Below, piece by piece: positions 1-8,423 of a stretch of DNA of 35,952 nucleotides. The notes beneath the pieces are model-generated. The model saw only the letters and a list, made by a program, of their open reading frames with translations. It had not been told where the DNA came from and searched no databases. Both the position numbers and the translations under genes were made by a program. Each line of letters begins with the position of its first letter. The first letter of the stretch is position 1. The DNA lies in NCBI GenBank assembly GCA_003246335.1, contig QKAR01000127.1, positions 1-35,952 of the forward strand. Reading direction: 5' to 3'. Source of the stretch: Spirochaetales bacterium. GTDB lineage: Bacteria > Spirochaetota > Spirochaetia > Treponematales > Treponemataceae.

Positions 1-369
1 GATCTCGCGATCGAGCCCGTCGTGGGCCCCGAGGTGTTGACCGGCTCGACGCGGCTCAAGGCGGGAACGGCGCAAAAGCTCGTCCTCAACATGATCTCGA
101 CCGGTTCCATGGTCGGCATCGGCAAGGCCTACCAAAACTTGATGGTGGACCTGATGCGGACGAACGAAAAGCTCGAGACGCGGGCGGAAAACATCATCAT
201 GGCGGCGACCGAATGCGACCGCGAGACGGCGCGGTCGACGCTAGAGGCATCGGGCGGGAAGGTAAAGCTCGCGATTACGATGATACTGCTCGGCTGCGGC
301 GCCGAAGAGGCGCGAATAAAACTTGATCAGGCTCGTGGACATATTCGAGACATCTTACGGAATCCTTAA
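1..369 (+). CDS. murQ: N-acetylmuramic acid 6-phosphate etherase MurQ (3' part)
   Basis: The reading frame is open from the first base, so the gene begins upstream and only the C-terminal 122 residues are present. The stretch GPEVLTGSTRLKAGTAQKL followed by NMISTGSMV is the hallmark sugar-phosphate-binding (SIS-fold) segment of MurQ, and a UBA-like helical C-terminus follows, as is usual for the family. MurQ cleaves the lactyl ether of MurNAc-6-phosphate to give GlcNAc-6-phosphate and D-lactate in the cytoplasm. It is followed 13 bases later by a MurP-like PTS permease and then by mupG, which fits peptidoglycan sugar recycling. Family assignment is firm; the substrate follows from the family. 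Confidence 0.92.
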   Translation, partial: DLAIEPVVGPEVLTGSTRLKAGTAQKLVLNMISTGSMVGIGKAYQNLMVDLMRTNEKLETRAENIIMAATECDRETARSTLEASGGKVKLAITMILLGCGAEEARIKLDQARGHIRDILRNP

Positions 370-382
370 GGAGGATGATGGT

Positions 383-1810
383 ATGACGAACGTGGAACTA
401 GCGGAAAAAATCGTTGAGCTTTCGGGCGGCAAGGGAAACGTGAAAAGCGCGCAAAACTGCATGACCCGGTGCCGAATCACGGTGAGCGACCCGGCGGCCG
501 TCAACAAGGACGCGCTAAAAAACCTTGACGGCGTGCTCGGCCTCGTGGAGGACAATGACGCCCTCCAGATCGTGCTGGGGCCCGGCAAGGCGAAGAAAGT
601 AACTGACGCCGTGATCGAATCCCTGGGCGGCAGGGCCGCCGTGAACCAAGTGACCGAGGACTGGAAATCCAACAAAGACAAGCTCAAGAAGGGGCAGAAG
701 CAAGGCGCGGTAAAGGCCTTCGTGCGGCTCATCGCCGATATATTCATCCCGCTCATACCGGCCATCATCGCCGCCGGTATTTTCAACGGACTCGGGAGCC
801 TCATCGGAACGCTTATCGGCCAAAAAGTCCTCGCGGACGGCGGTTTCTGGAAAGCCACCCAGCTCATGTTCTCGCTTATCGGTTCGGGCTTCCTGGGCTA
901 TTTCGCGATCTATACCGGCATCAACGCCGCGAAAAAATTCGGCGCCACCGAGGCGCTCGGCGGCATGCTCGGCGCGCTTTCCATCGGCGGCAACATCGTC
1001 GCTCTATCGACCATGCTCGGCCTCTATAACAAGGACGTGCCGCTGAACTCGATCCTTACCACCGGTAAGGGCGGCATCATCGGCGTCATTCTCGGGGTTT
1101 GGATACTCTCGAAAATCGAGAAGCAAATCCGCAAAATGATTCCGGACGTGCTCGATCTCGTCGTGACGCCCTTCGTTACCATGCTCGTCGCCGGAGTCCT
1201 CTACGTGTTCATCCTGATGCCGGTGACCGGCTTCGTTTCCGACGGACTCATCAAGGTCTTGAGCGTCATCATCAACTCGTCGAACCCGATCGTCGCGGTC
1301 ATTTCCGGTTACGTCCTGTCGGCTTTGTTCCTCCCGATGGTGCTCATGGGCCTCCATCACGGGCTCATTCCGATCTACGCCATTCAGCTTGAGGCGATGG
1401 GCGGCGTTACGCTGTTCCCGGTTCTCGCGATGGCCGGAGCGGGTCAAGTGGGCGCGGCGATCGCGATCTACATCATCGCGCGAAAGGCGAAGAACGTGCG
1501 CATGCAAAAGGTAATTACCGGCGCGCTGCCCGCCGGCTTCCTCGGCGTCGGCGAACCGCTTATTTACGGCGTCACCCTCCCGATGTTCAAGCCATTCATT
1601 ACCGCCGGTCTCGGCGCGGGATTCGGCGGCGCGTACGTCATGCTCACGCATGTCATGGCGTCGGCGTGGGGACCGTCGGGACTCGTCGCCATCGCGATCA
1701 TGAAACCCGATTCCATGCTGAATTATTTCATCGGCCTCGTCATAGCGTACGTCGCGGGCTTCATCGTCACCCGAATAGCGCTTTCCGAAAAAGATTTGGA
1801 GAATGTGTAA
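383..1810 (+). CDS. murP: PTS EIIBC permease, MurP-like (MurNAc-type sugar)
   Basis: This 475-residue inner-membrane permease has an N-terminal EIIB(Glc-type) domain (about residues 1-85; phosphocysteine Cys26 in NCMTRCR) joined to a multi-spanning EIIC domain. The EIIC carries GVGEPLIYGVTLP, which resembles the MurP sugar-site motif. I chose ATG 383 because a strong AAGGAGG at 368-374 lies 8 bases upstream; a longer in-frame start at 323 would run inside murQ. As in E. coli MurP there is no EIIA domain, and an EIIA gene is present further down the operon. The gene lies between murQ and mupG, as expected for import with phosphorylation of MurNAc or MurNAc-GlcNAc. The exact sugar is inferred from context. 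Confidence 0.85.
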   Translation: MTNVELAEKIVELSGGKGNVKSAQNCMTRCRITVSDPAAVNKDALKNLDGVLGLVEDNDALQIVLGPGKAKKVTDAVIESLGGRAAVNQVTEDWKSNKDKLKKGQKQGAVKAFVRLIADIFIPLIPAIIAAGIFNGLGSLIGTLIGQKVLADGGFWKATQLMFSLIGSGFLGYFAIYTGINAAKKFGATEALGGMLGALSIGGNIVALSTMLGLYNKDVPLNSILTTGKGGIIGVILGVWILSKIEKQIRKMIPDVLDLVVTPFVTMLVAGVLYVFILMPVTGFVSDGLIKVLSVIINSSNPIVAVISGYVLSALFLPMVLMGLHHGLIPIYAIQLEAMGGVTLFPVLAMAGAGQVGAAIAIYIIARKAKNVRMQKVITGALPAGFLGVGEPLIYGVTLPMFKPFITAGLGAGFGGAYVMLTHVMASAWGPSGLVAIAIMKPDSMLNYFIGLVIAYVAGFIVTRIALSEKDLENV

Positions 1811-2870
1811 GAGTCCCGGATTTTCGGTATTCGTCTCGCAATTCGGCGGGGTGAAGGATTCGCTCAAACGGCTCTATCGGCCGGGCGGGCAAATATTCAC
1901 CTCGCTCCACGTAAGCGAGGAATTCGCGCCCGATTATCCCGAAAAGGCGCGCGCCATGTGCGCGTACTTAACGGATATCGGGTACTCGATAATCGCGGAC
2001 GTCTCGAAGAAAACGCTTGGCGTCTTCGGCGAGACCGATATCGCGGAATTCGCCCGACGAATGGGGATCGCGACGTTACGCCTCGATTACGGCTTCTCTG
2101 ACGAGGAAACCGCCGAGATCGCGAAAAAAATACCGGTGTGCCTTAACGCGTCGACGATGACGCCCGAGTCGGTCGCGAAAATCGCCGAAGGCGCGGTCGC
2201 CGTATACGGGATGCATAATTATTATCCGAGGCCGGAGACCGGCCTCGACGAAGAGCAATTCGACCGCGTAAACCAAAACCTTTCGGAACTCGGCGTCGAG
2301 GTTTTGTGCTTTATTCCGGGAGACGCGGCATTGCGAGGCCCTTTGTTTCAGGGCTTACCGACGCTTGAGAAGTACCGGGGAAAATCCGCGTACGCCTCGT
2401 TCGTCGATATGAACCTCGTGCACCGCGTTTCGTCCGTGTTCGTCGGCGACGGGCTTATGAGCGAAGAAAGCTCGCGCAAAATAGATCGGTTCCTCGAAAC
2501 GGGCGTCGTCGAGCTCTCCGTCGAGTTTTCGCCTGAATATCGCTATCTTGACGGTCAGTCTTTTACCGTTCGGGTTGACTCGCCGCGCTGGACGCTGCGG
2601 CTTCAGGAGTCGCGGGAATATTCCACGCCGGGGCGGCCGATTGAGCCGGCAAACGCTATCGAGCGTGTACCGGGTTCGGTAACGATCGACAACCGCCTCT
2701 ATCTTCGGTACTCTGGCGAGATTCAAATAGTCCGGGAACGGTTTCCGGCTGATCCCAAGGTTAACGTGATCGGGAATATAAGCGACGGGGATCTTTTCCT
2801 TTTGGACCGTTGCGCGAACGGCGGGCGCGTACGCTTCGCTCCCTCGGTCGAGCGGGATACGGAAAAATGA
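1803..2870 (+). CDS. mupG: MupG-family (DUF871) 6-phospho-N-acetylmuramidase
   Basis: A 355-residue DUF871/MupG-type protein with an N-terminal TIM-like barrel and a smaller C-terminal beta domain. Family signatures are the N-terminal GFSVFVSQFG strand, QIFTSLHVSEE, HNYYPRPETGLD, and FIPGD followed by RGPLFQGLPTLE. In Staphylococcus aureus MupG splits MurNAc-6-phosphate-GlcNAc inside the cell and feeds MurQ, so its place after murQ and the EIIBC gene is telling. The ATG at 1803 overlaps the EIIBC stop by 8 bases. It is preferred over GTG 1851 because the conserved FSV strand lies before residue 17. The ribosome-binding site is poor, so coupled translation is likely. Confidence 0.88.
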   Translation: MCKSPGFSVFVSQFGGVKDSLKRLYRPGGQIFTSLHVSEEFAPDYPEKARAMCAYLTDIGYSIIADVSKKTLGVFGETDIAEFARRMGIATLRLDYGFSDEETAEIAKKIPVCLNASTMTPESVAKIAEGAVAVYGMHNYYPRPETGLDEEQFDRVNQNLSELGVEVLCFIPGDAALRGPLFQGLPTLEKYRGKSAYASFVDMNLVHRVSSVFVGDGLMSEESSRKIDRFLETGVVELSVEFSPEYRYLDGQSFTVRVDSPRWTLRLQESREYSTPGRPIEPANAIERVPGSVTIDNRLYLRYSGEIQIVRERFPADPKVNVIGNISDGDLFLLDRCANGGRVRFAPSVERDTEK

Positions 2871-3700
2871 TGCGCATTGATAAGATTTTGAACAATAACG
2901 CGATCGTGAGCCTAGACGCGCGCGGGGCCGAGATCGTCGCCATGGGGCGCGGCCTCGGATTCCAGCGCAAAGTCGGGGACTCGGTCGACGACGGGGCGGT
3001 GGAGAAAATTTTCCGTCTCGAGTCCGGCGAGGTCGCGGCGCGCTTTCAGGAAGTGGTCGCCGCCATACCGATCGAGAGTTTTATCATGACGGAGCGGATT
3101 ATCGACTTCGCGAAGCGCGAGTTCAAAATGCGCCTCTCCGACGGCATTTTCGTTTCGCTTCCGGACCATATTCATACGGCCCTCGAGCGGTATCGATCCG
3201 GTATGGTTTTGAAAAACCCGATCTTGCTGGATATACGCCGATGCTTTCGCGACGAATATCTCGTCGGCGAAAAGGCGGTGGAAATCGTCGCCGAGGAAAC
3301 CGGGGTGCGTTTCGCGCCCGACGAGGCGGGGTTCATCGCCATGCATTTCGTGAACGCCGGTCTCGGGGGAGAAAGCCGCGACTCGGAATCCCTTATACAG
3401 GATATCGACGGGATAACCTCGATAGTCAGGGATTGGGTCGGCGGCGCCGACGAGGACTCGATGTCCTGGTACCGGTTCGTGACGCACGTGAGGTTTTTCG
3501 TCGAGCGACTGAGCTTGAGCGCCGATTATCCCTCGGGAAACTTCGAATTATACGAGATCGTGAAGGCGCGATACCCTACGTCGTTCGCCGGCGCGGCGCG
3601 CGTGGCCGAATACGTTCTTGGACGCTACGCCCATGAAGTGAGCGAAGAGGAAATGGTGTATTTAACGATGCATATTGAGCGGTTAGCCGCTAGGAAATAA
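2870..3700 (+). CDS. BglG/LicT-family PRD transcription antiterminator
   Basis: At 276 residues this has the standard LicT layout: an RNA-binding CAT domain (about 1-55, beginning MRIDKILNNNAIV), PRD1 and PRD2. The four phosphorylatable histidines are all present at H100, H159, H206 and H268, almost the exact LicT numbering. Such proteins bind a ribonucleic antiterminator hairpin in the leader mRNA and are switched by HPr- and EII-dependent phosphorylation. ATG 2870 is used because GGAA sits at a better distance; ATG 2867 overlaps the mupG stop and is possible. No antiterminator/terminator leader is visible in the window, so its target is presumably the operon leader upstream of position 1. 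Confidence 0.9.
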   Translation: MRIDKILNNNAIVSLDARGAEIVAMGRGLGFQRKVGDSVDDGAVEKIFRLESGEVAARFQEVVAAIPIESFIMTERIIDFAKREFKMRLSDGIFVSLPDHIHTALERYRSGMVLKNPILLDIRRCFRDEYLVGEKAVEIVAEETGVRFAPDEAGFIAMHFVNAGLGGESRDSESLIQDIDGITSIVRDWVGGADEDSMSWYRFVTHVRFFVERLSLSADYPSGNFELYEIVKARYPTSFAGAARVAEYVLGRYAHEVSEEEMVYLTMHIERLAARK

Positions 3701-3716
3701 GAAAGGAATCGCCATC

Positions 3717-4253
3717 ATGCTTTTTAAGAATATTTTTGGAAAGAACGCGCGAATGGAAAAACCGGTCGGACCCAAGGACGATTGGACGGTGACGAGTCCG
3801 GCGATCGGCGCGGTCATTCCGCTCGCCTCGGTGAACGACAAAGCATTCGCCGAGGGGATGATGGGACCGGGTATCGCGATCGCGCCCACTTCGGGAAAAA
3901 TCGTCTCGCCGGTGGACGGAGTCGTGGATACGCTCGCGGAAACCCTACACGCGGTGGGACTCCATTCCGACTCGGGACTCGACGTTCTCATTCACGTCGG
4001 GCTCGATACGGTGAAGCTCAACGGAAAATATTTTTCCGCGAAAGTCGCCGAGGGACAACGAGTGAAGAGGGGTGACTCCCTCATAGAGTTTGACGCCGCG
4101 TCGATCGAGTCCGCGGGATACGAAATCACGACGCCGATGACGATCGTGAACGCGGACGAGTTCGCGAAAGTTACCGTCGCCGACGAGACCTCGGCGGGGG
4201 AAGGAACCGCGCTTATTTGGGTAACGCCGCAAGAAAGGGGGAAATCAACATGA
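3717..4253 (+). CDS. crr: PTS EIIA component, Glc type (Crr-like)
   Basis: A 178-residue soluble EIIA(Glc) domain. The phosphorylated histidine is H93 in LIHVGLDTVKLNGKYF, and the partner histidine H78 lies in LHAVGLHSDSG; these match H90 and H75 of E. coli Crr. SGKIVSPVDGVV is the expected N-terminal beta motif. It would accept phosphate from HPr and pass it to the EIIB of the MurP-like permease, which has no EIIA of its own. It starts 16 bases after the antiterminator gene with AGAAAGGA-type ribosome-binding sequence upstream, and its TGA overlaps the ATG of ptsH. Confidence 0.9.
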   Translation: MLFKNIFGKNARMEKPVGPKDDWTVTSPAIGAVIPLASVNDKAFAEGMMGPGIAIAPTSGKIVSPVDGVVDTLAETLHAVGLHSDSGLDVLIHVGLDTVKLNGKYFSAKVAEGQRVKRGDSLIEFDAASIESAGYEITTPMTIVNADEFAKVTVADETSAGEGTALIWVTPQERGKST

Positions 4254-4507
4254 AAACTTTTGAATATACCATTACCGCGCCCGAGGGCATTCACGCCCGC
4301 CCGGCGGGCGCGCTCGTAAAGACTGCTCAAGGCTTCGCGTCGGAGATACGGATATCGTTCGGGGAAAAGACCGCGAGCGCCGCGAAGCTTTTCGCGCTGA
4401 TGAAGCTTGGCGTCAAGCAGGGCCATACCGTCACCGTTACTGCCGAAGGCACCGACGAAGACGCGGCGATCGGCGCCGTCGCCGAATTCCTCAAGGAGAA
4501 TTTTTAA
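4250..4507 (+). CDS. ptsH: PTS phosphocarrier protein HPr
   Basis: An 85-residue HPr with the active histidine H15 in GIHARPAGALV. The start is ATG 4250, preceded by AAGAAAGGGGG and overlapping the crr-like stop (ATGA). Alignment without gaps to Bacillus HPr puts Lys at position 46 (sequence ASAAKLFALMKLGV), where the regulatory serine for HPr kinase normally stands. The phosphotransfer role is therefore intact but the HprK/CcpA regulatory switch looks absent. It lies between the EIIA and EI genes, making a local relay. Confidence 0.93.
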   Translation: MKTFEYTITAPEGIHARPAGALVKTAQGFASEIRISFGEKTASAAKLFALMKLGVKQGHTVTVTAEGTDEDAAIGAVAEFLKENF

Positions 4508-4508
4508 C

Positions 4509-6146
4509 GTGACCGCGCTCCGGGGAACCGCCGCGTCGGCCGGCGTCGCGCGGGGACCGATCCGTTTCGTAACGCCTGCCGCCGAACGGGGGGATATTCG
4601 ACTATCCCAAGATCCAAAGCGTGAGCTTTCCCGTTTTGACGAGTCGATAAAAATCGCGACCGGGGAGCTCCGCGCGATCCACGAAAAAACGGTAAGCGAA
4701 ATCGGCGAAGAAAGCGCGGCCATATTCGAGATTCACGCGCAAATGCTCGAGGACGACGACTATCTCGAAGCGGTACGCGAGGAAATTACCAGCAATGGAC
4801 TCGCGGCGGAAAGCGCGGTGCGCTTCGCCTCGGAAAAATTCGCGCGCATGCTCGTCGAAACGGGCGACGACTATATCGCCGCGCGCGCTCAGGACGTAAA
4901 AGACGTCGCGACGCGCGTAGTCGCGATTCTTTCCGGCGCCGCGCGCGATGGATTCGCGCTCTCTCAACCCTCGATCATCGCCGCCGATGACCTCAGTCCG
5001 AGCCAAACCGTTTTATTGGACCGCGCTAAAGTTCTTGGGCTCGTAACCGCGCGCGGCGCGATGAATACGCACACGGCTATTCTCGCGCGGTCCATGGGCA
5101 TACCCGCCGTCGTCGCGCTCGGCCACGGAATCGACGTCGCGCGCGACGGCCTTGAAGCCATCGTGGACGGGACCGAAGGCGTTCTCTATATCGAGCCGGA
5201 TACCGAGACCTCCGAGCGCCTCGCGGCGAAAGAAGCTTCGTTGAAAAGCGGGCGCATTGAGCTTGAAATCCTCCGGGGAAAGGTTAACCGCACAAAAGGC
5301 GGCAGAACGGTCGAAGTATACGCAAACGCGGGCAGTCTCGAAGACGTTGAACTCGCCCTACGGAATGATACCGGCGGCATCGGTTTATTCCGGAGCGAAT
5401 TTCTTTATTTAGAGAAAGCAGATTATCCCACGGAAGAAGAACTTTTTTCCGCGTACAAGAATGCGGCTGAACGCCTCGCCGGAAAAAAACTCATCGTTCG
5501 GACGCTCGATATCGGGGCCGATAAGCAAGCGCCGTACTTTAACATCCCGCCCGAAGAAAATCCCGCGATGGGTCTCCGCGCGATCCGCATTTGCCTGACC
5601 CGCCCGGACGTTTTCGACTGCCAGCTCCGCGCGATCCTCCGCGCCTCCGCCTTCGGCACGGTTGCCGTAATGTTCCCGATGATTTCGTCGACCCAGGAAG
5701 TTATCGAAGCCCGCAAGCGTCTGCGGAACGCGATGAATGAGCTTGCGACGGAAGGAACGTCGTTCGACCCTTCGATCGAGACGGGTATAATGATCGAAAC
5801 ACCGGCGGCGGCCATAATCAGCGACGAGCTCGCGCCCCTAGTGGATTTTTTCAGCGTCGGCTCGAACGATCTTACGCAATACACGCTCGCGATGGATCGT
5901 CAAAACGACGCGCTGCGCGAGCTGTACGACCCGCATCACGAAGCCGTGCTACGCCTCATCGAAATGACGGCGCGCAACGCGCATGCGGCCGGTATTTGGG
6001 TTGGAATTTGCGGGGAGCTAGGATCTGATGTCGCGCTTACCGATCGATTCCTCTCCATGGGAATCGATGAATTTTCGGTAAGCCCGGCGAGCGTGCTCGC
6101 GCTCCGGAACTCAATTAGGAATTCTTCGGTCGGAGAACCGGCGTGA
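4509..6146 (+). CDS. ptsI: PTS enzyme I (phosphoenolpyruvate-protein phosphotransferase)
   Basis: A 545-residue EI that takes phosphate from PEP and gives it to HPr. The active histidine is H188 in MNTHTAILARSMGIPAVV. The PEP-binding C-terminal barrel carries RTLDIGADK, MIETPAAA, SVGSNDLTQYTLAMDR and GICGELGSD. GTG 4509, with AAGGAG at 4493-4498, is the likely start; earlier in-frame codons lie inside ptsH. It begins one base after ptsH and its TGA overlaps the GTG of the next EIIB gene. It is slightly shorter than the usual 570 or so residues but no motif is missing. Confidence 0.95.
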   Translation: MTALRGTAASAGVARGPIRFVTPAAERGDIRLSQDPKRELSRFDESIKIATGELRAIHEKTVSEIGEESAAIFEIHAQMLEDDDYLEAVREEITSNGLAAESAVRFASEKFARMLVETGDDYIAARAQDVKDVATRVVAILSGAARDGFALSQPSIIAADDLSPSQTVLLDRAKVLGLVTARGAMNTHTAILARSMGIPAVVALGHGIDVARDGLEAIVDGTEGVLYIEPDTETSERLAAKEASLKSGRIELEILRGKVNRTKGGRTVEVYANAGSLEDVELALRNDTGGIGLFRSEFLYLEKADYPTEEELFSAYKNAAERLAGKKLIVRTLDIGADKQAPYFNIPPEENPAMGLRAIRICLTRPDVFDCQLRAILRASAFGTVAVMFPMISSTQEVIEARKRLRNAMNELATEGTSFDPSIETGIMIETPAAAIISDELAPLVDFFSVGSNDLTQYTLAMDRQNDALRELYDPHHEAVLRLIEMTARNAHAAGIWVGICGELGSDVALTDRFLSMGIDEFSVSPASVLALRNSIRNSSVGEPA

Positions 6147-6448
6147 CGTCGCCGACTCGTACGGAGCTCTGCGAAAAAATAATCGCGATCTCCGGCGGCG
6201 CGGAAAATATCGCGCGCGTTTGGAACTGCGCGACCCGTCTTCGCCTTTCGTTCGTCGACCCTGACGCCGTATCGATCGAAAACTTCAAGACGCTCGCTAA
6301 AGAGACCGAGGCGGGAGAAATACCCATCGCCGGAATCATCGAAAGGCCTGGGGAAATTCACCTCGTCGTCGGCTTCAAAGCGAGGTCTCTGCGCGTTGAG
6401 TTGGGCGCATCGCTCGCCGGAGCGCGATCGGAAGATCTCATCCCCTAA
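6143..6448 (+). CDS. Free-standing PTS EIIB domain, Glc type
   Basis: A 101-residue protein consisting only of a Glc-type EIIB domain, with the phosphocysteine C29 in WNCATRLRLSF. It starts at a GTG overlapping the ptsI stop (GTGA). The neighbouring EIIBC already has an EIIB domain, so this is a second one in the same operon. It could serve another EIIC in the cell, replace the fused domain, or act as a signalling domain towards the PRD antiterminator. The core active-site motif is more canonical here than in the EIIBC gene. The partner is unknown. Confidence 0.85.
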   Translation: MTSPTRTELCEKIIAISGGAENIARVWNCATRLRLSFVDPDAVSIENFKTLAKETEAGEIPIAGIIERPGEIHLVVGFKARSLRVELGASLAGARSEDLIP

Positions 6449-6497
6449 CCGCGCGAGAGGGCGATTGCTTGCCTCGGTTCGGCCCCGGGGTTCCCTG

Positions 6498-6527
6498 TTG
6501 ACAAACCATGCAGTCCGAGAATATTAC
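6498..6527 (+). promoter_or_regulatory. Putative sigma-70 promoter for the PEGA-domain gene
   Basis: TTGACA at 6498-6503 is followed after 18 bases by TATTAC at 6522-6527. It lies in the 139-base gap after the EIIB gene, about 60 bases before the ATG at 6588. The region around it resembles the promoter at 8347-8377 (TTGACAAA and a shared TACTGC end). The rest of the gap holds no other feature I recognise. Confidence 0.5.
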
Positions 6528-6587
6528 TGCAGTATACACACCAAAGAAATCGGCAACAAGCGAACCATTTTCGGCAGGGAGCCGGGT

Positions 6588-8287
6588 ATGAAAAAAGTGA
6601 TTCTTGCGACGTGCGCGATCGTGGGACTGTGGCTTTGTGCCGCTGGCGTCGGTTTTGCGGAAGACCGAACGGTCATCATTCTCAATTTTTCGAGCGAAAC
6701 GGGCGATGAGTCGGTCGCCGCAATGGCGGCAACCGCCCAGGGTATTCTCAGCCGGGGAATACGCTATATCGGGGAGTTTGAGGTCGTTCCGGCGCCCTCG
6801 TTTAAAATCGGTACCGACCTCGCGAGCCTGAGAGAATTCGCCAATTTAACGAATTGCGAGTACGTCATATTCGGGACGCTGACGCCGGGAAAAAACGGTT
6901 CGGTCAAAATCGCGAACGACCTTTATTCGCGCGCGGACGATTCCATCAGCGAAACCGTGGAAACGGCGGAAAGCGCGCTTGACGTTTTTTCCGCCTCGGA
7001 CGCCATTTCCGTAAAAGTGCTGTCTGAACTGCACAAGAAAAAAATTTCCTACGGAACGCTTACTCTCGCGACTACCGGGGAACGAGCCGATTTCGACGTA
7101 TACGTGAACGCGTTCTCGCCGCCTCGAACGTATCCGAGATATCGAGCATCCCCGACGGTGAAAAACAAGTACGCGTGGTCGCCCGTTCCGGCAGAAACGC
7201 GGGTAGGGTGCTTTTTAGCGACGCCGTCGTCATCAAGCCGAACGACTCAACGCCCATCAAGATAGGATTTGAGGACTTCGCCGCGCGCGTGGCGGGTCGA
7301 AAAGATAAGGGTTTATTGACCATTACGAGCGATCCGGCCGGAATGACCGTGGTGGTCGACGACGGAACTCCGGCGGAAACGCCGATCACGCTCGAGCTCG
7401 AGCCGGGAACCCACAAGTTTCAGCCGATCGAGACGCTCATCGTAGGGTCCGACCGATACTACGCGGGCCAGCCGATTCAATGGGTCATCGTTCCCGCCGG
7501 GGACGAGGCCGTCATCCCCATTAAGCTTGAAACGCTCGCCAGTACGCTCGATTATTCCTTAATCCCGAGCGACTGCGCAATCACGCTTGACGGCGCGGCC
7601 CTTCCGCGCGGCCCCGATAAAAAAACCGTCGACGTTGCCGCGGGCTATCATTCCCTGCAGGTTACGCGCGGCGGCTCGTCGATCGTCATGAGTTCCATCC
7701 GGACGAGACCCAACGCGATTACCGCGGTGTCGTGGGGCTACTTACCCGAAACGGCCTATGAAGTGGAGGAGCGCCAAATTTCGTTCAAGGCAAACTCGCG
7801 TTCTTGGGACGATATACAACCCGTCTTGGAAACGGGGTACCCTCGGTTTTTAGGGAACTACGACAATTATTCGATAAAATCGGTTAAATTCGCGCGGAAC
7901 AAGAAATATTTCTACTGGCATATCGAGTTTGCCGACACGAATCCCCTGTATTCGTTGCCGCCCGACTCGGGCGGTAAAATGACCGTACAGCTCGACATTG
8001 AGCGGGCGAAAAATGGGATCGCTAACCTAAATCTTGGTCTGGAGTCGGAAATGAACCGATCAAGCGGGTTTTAGGATTGGACCGCGCAAAAGTGGACTCC
8101 CGTCGATATGCTGTTGACCCGCGTGTCGACGAAAAACAGCCTGACGGGGCGCATCGCGCTCTCTGGCTTAAAAAAATATCTTTCCGGTTCCTATGAAACG
8201 CACATCCAGGTAGCCACGAAAGACTGGCAGCCTTACTACGATCAAAAAGTTGGATGGATCGATTTCGGTTTCCTGACGAAACAGTAA
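6588..8287 (+). pseudogene. PEGA-domain exported protein, broken by a frameshift and a stop
   Basis: The ATG at 6588 (AGGGAG upstream) opens a protein with a signal peptide (about residues 1-24, ending GVGFAED). Near 7109-7112 one base is missing: the frame changes where VYVNGVLAASN would be restored by an added G, and then runs on through 7175-8071. PEGA-like repeats follow (TITSDPAGMTVVVDDG; a second around ALPRGPDKKTVDV). An in-frame TAG at 8072-8074 interrupts a frame that continues DWTAQKWTPVDMLL and ends in TAA at 8285-8287. TAG serves as the ordinary stop of the cytidylate-kinase-like gene and pcnB here, so recoding is unlikely. PEGA proteins are usually envelope proteins. Sequencing error could explain either lesion. 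Confidence 0.8.
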
Positions 8288-8305
8288 ATCCCGCGCGTAA
8301 AGGAG

Positions 8306-8334
8306 CCGACGCCGTATTCTCCCGCCGGCGTCGG
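8306..8334 (+). terminator. Perfect 9-bp hairpin after the PEGA pseudogene
   Basis: CCGACGCCG (8306-8314) pairs with CGGCGTCGG (8326-8334) around an 11-base loop, 18 bases after the TAA at 8287. No T-run follows, so it is not a classical intrinsic terminator; it may stabilise a 3' end or work with Rho. Confidence 0.4.
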
Positions 8335-8346
8335 ACAACCCTCCGA

Positions 8347-8377
8347 TTGACAAAGAAGCCCGACTTGGAAATACTAC
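8347..8377 (+). promoter_or_regulatory. Putative promoter of the amino-acid ABC transporter operon
   Basis: TTGACA at 8347-8352 and TACTAC at 8372-8377 with a 19-base spacer lie about 47 bases before the lipoprotein ATG. The box arrangement and flanks resemble the 6498-6527 promoter. Confidence 0.45.
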
Positions 8378-8423
8378 TGCGTTAACAATAGTGCTCATGC
8401 TTTTTTTTGTTGGAGGAAAAAAG

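Noticed and set aside
1004-1867. Long minus-strand open frame opposite the EIIBC gene
   Set aside because: It is rich in Arg, Asp, Glu and His with no recognisable domain, and mirrors the codon pattern of a membrane protein gene on the other strand. Similar mirror frames occur at 17327-18163, 29932-30837 and 31893-32483.
6449-6587. Antiterminator RNA/terminator leader for the LicT-type protein
   Set aside because: No hairpin with a T-run and no typical antiterminator sequence is present in this gap; the controlled leader is more likely upstream of the window.
8072-8074. TAG in the PEGA gene as a recoded sense codon
   Set aside because: TAG ends the cytidylate-kinase-like gene and pcnB in this window, no recoding signal is seen, and the same gene already has a frameshift.
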